A stretch of 64,000 bases of DNA from Craspedostauros australis (Eukaryota > Bacillariophyta > Bacillariophyceae > Mastogloiales > Achnanthaceae), in assembly GCA_026770025.1 (NCBI GenBank), contig JAMXDE010000024.1, positions 248,001 to 312,000 of the forward strand. Direction: 5' to 3'. This document shows, piece by piece, positions 63,817-64,000 of this stretch (the stretch's first letter is position 1; every line of letters starts with the position of its first letter). Under the pieces are notes generated by a model. It did no database searches and was not told where the DNA came from. It saw only the letters and a list, made by a program, of their open reading frames with translations. A program made the translations under genes and the position numbers.

Positions 63817-64000
63817 ATGCCATTCAAATGGGCTGATGCAAAAAAGATCCTGGAGGAGGAATTGAAGGCAGGGACCATTACACAAGAAATGAAACCAAAG
63901 GAGATCTACGAAAGCCACGCTGAATTTGCAGATGTGAGCTACACCAACTTTCGCAGCAATTTGAATCGCCTTCGGAAAAAGTGGAAGCAAAATGAAGCGG
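63817..64000 (+). CDS. Partial CDS: start of a diatom transposon-associated protein type
   Basis: Reads from ATG 63817 off the right edge: MPFKWADAKKILEEELKAG, then MKPKEIYESHAEFADVSYTN and FRSNLNRLRKKWKQ. The pattern W-x-x-A-K-K-x-L-x-x-x-[IL]-x-x-G-x-I ... P-x-x-[IV]-Y ... F-R-x-N-L-x-x-L-R recurs in many diatom predicted proteins, often near transposons, and looks like a small helical DNA-binding domain. The frame is open upstream through the repeat tract as an Ala/Ser-rich stretch, so the true start may be earlier. The Ala/Ser frame of most of the tract (63119-63709) is offset by one base from this one, so an indel or splice near 63630 is needed to join them. Confidence 0.45.
   Translation, partial: MPFKWADAKKILEEELKAGTITQEMKPKEIYESHAEFADVSYTNFRSNLNRLRKKWKQNEA

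Noticed and set aside
62704..63878. Minus-strand Asp/Ala/Thr-rich and Met/Pro-rich frames of about 300 codons
   Set aside because: They are translations of the GCATCN repeat tract; every frame of the tract is open.

Overview
The window is nuclear DNA of a eukaryotic microalga, most likely a diatom. Genes are sparse, with few, short GT-AG introns (about 100-370 bp) whose donor GTAAGT or GTGAGT often creates an in-frame stop. The pointers to diatoms are a CoDi-type Ty1/copia polyprotein, a DDE_Tnp_4 (Harbinger-like) transposase of diatom type, a secreted protein with SCNGxxAC-type cysteine repeats, an ShKT-domain protein and a short V-R-W/F-Y motif protein. There is no bacterial gene organisation. 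The assignment rests on remembered family resemblance, not on a database search.

Layout. 1-667 (-): 5' part of a secreted ShKT protein that runs off the left edge. 668-7178: largely gene-free, with degenerate coding-like stretches and a cluster of TGACGT motifs. 7179-13568: a two-exon hypothetical protein (-), a secreted Cys-repeat protein (+) and a leucine-rich-repeat protein (-). 14067-14671 (-): a probable small membrane protein seen only after splicing. 14898-14970: tRNA-Ala(UGC). 15362-26781 (-): a tandem family of three intact two-exon seven-transmembrane receptors and one internally deleted receptor pseudogene. 27882-29621 (+): a type II membrane sulfotransferase-like protein.

29780-46649 is a nested transposon. 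A full-length non-LTR retrotransposon (ORF1; ORF2 with endonuclease, reverse transcriptase, RNase H and a zinc finger; 21-bp target duplications with one mismatch) has been split inside ORF2 by a complete Ty1/copia element on the opposite strand (713-bp LTRs differing at 3 positions, 5-bp target duplication TCGCC).

47282-51841 (+) encodes a 1,519-aa protein that I read as a CTC1-like telomere (CST complex) OB-fold protein. 53469-57599 (+) encodes a STAND/AAA_16 ATPase with a long helical C-terminal region. A 12-copy, 20-bp minisatellite (57881-58120) separates it from a Harbinger-like unit: a DDE transposase (+) whose N-terminus is built from a roughly 80-bp minisatellite, and a convergent two-exon accessory protein (-). 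The right edge holds a GCATCN-rich repeat tract, in frame with the start of a further protein of a diatom transposon-associated type.

The most notable points are (i) strongly uneven divergence between exons 1 and 2 of two receptor paralogues, suggesting gene conversion of the ligand-side exon; (ii) conserved linear motifs in the otherwise divergent receptor tails; (iii) the datable nested retrotransposons; and (iv) the CTC1 candidate.
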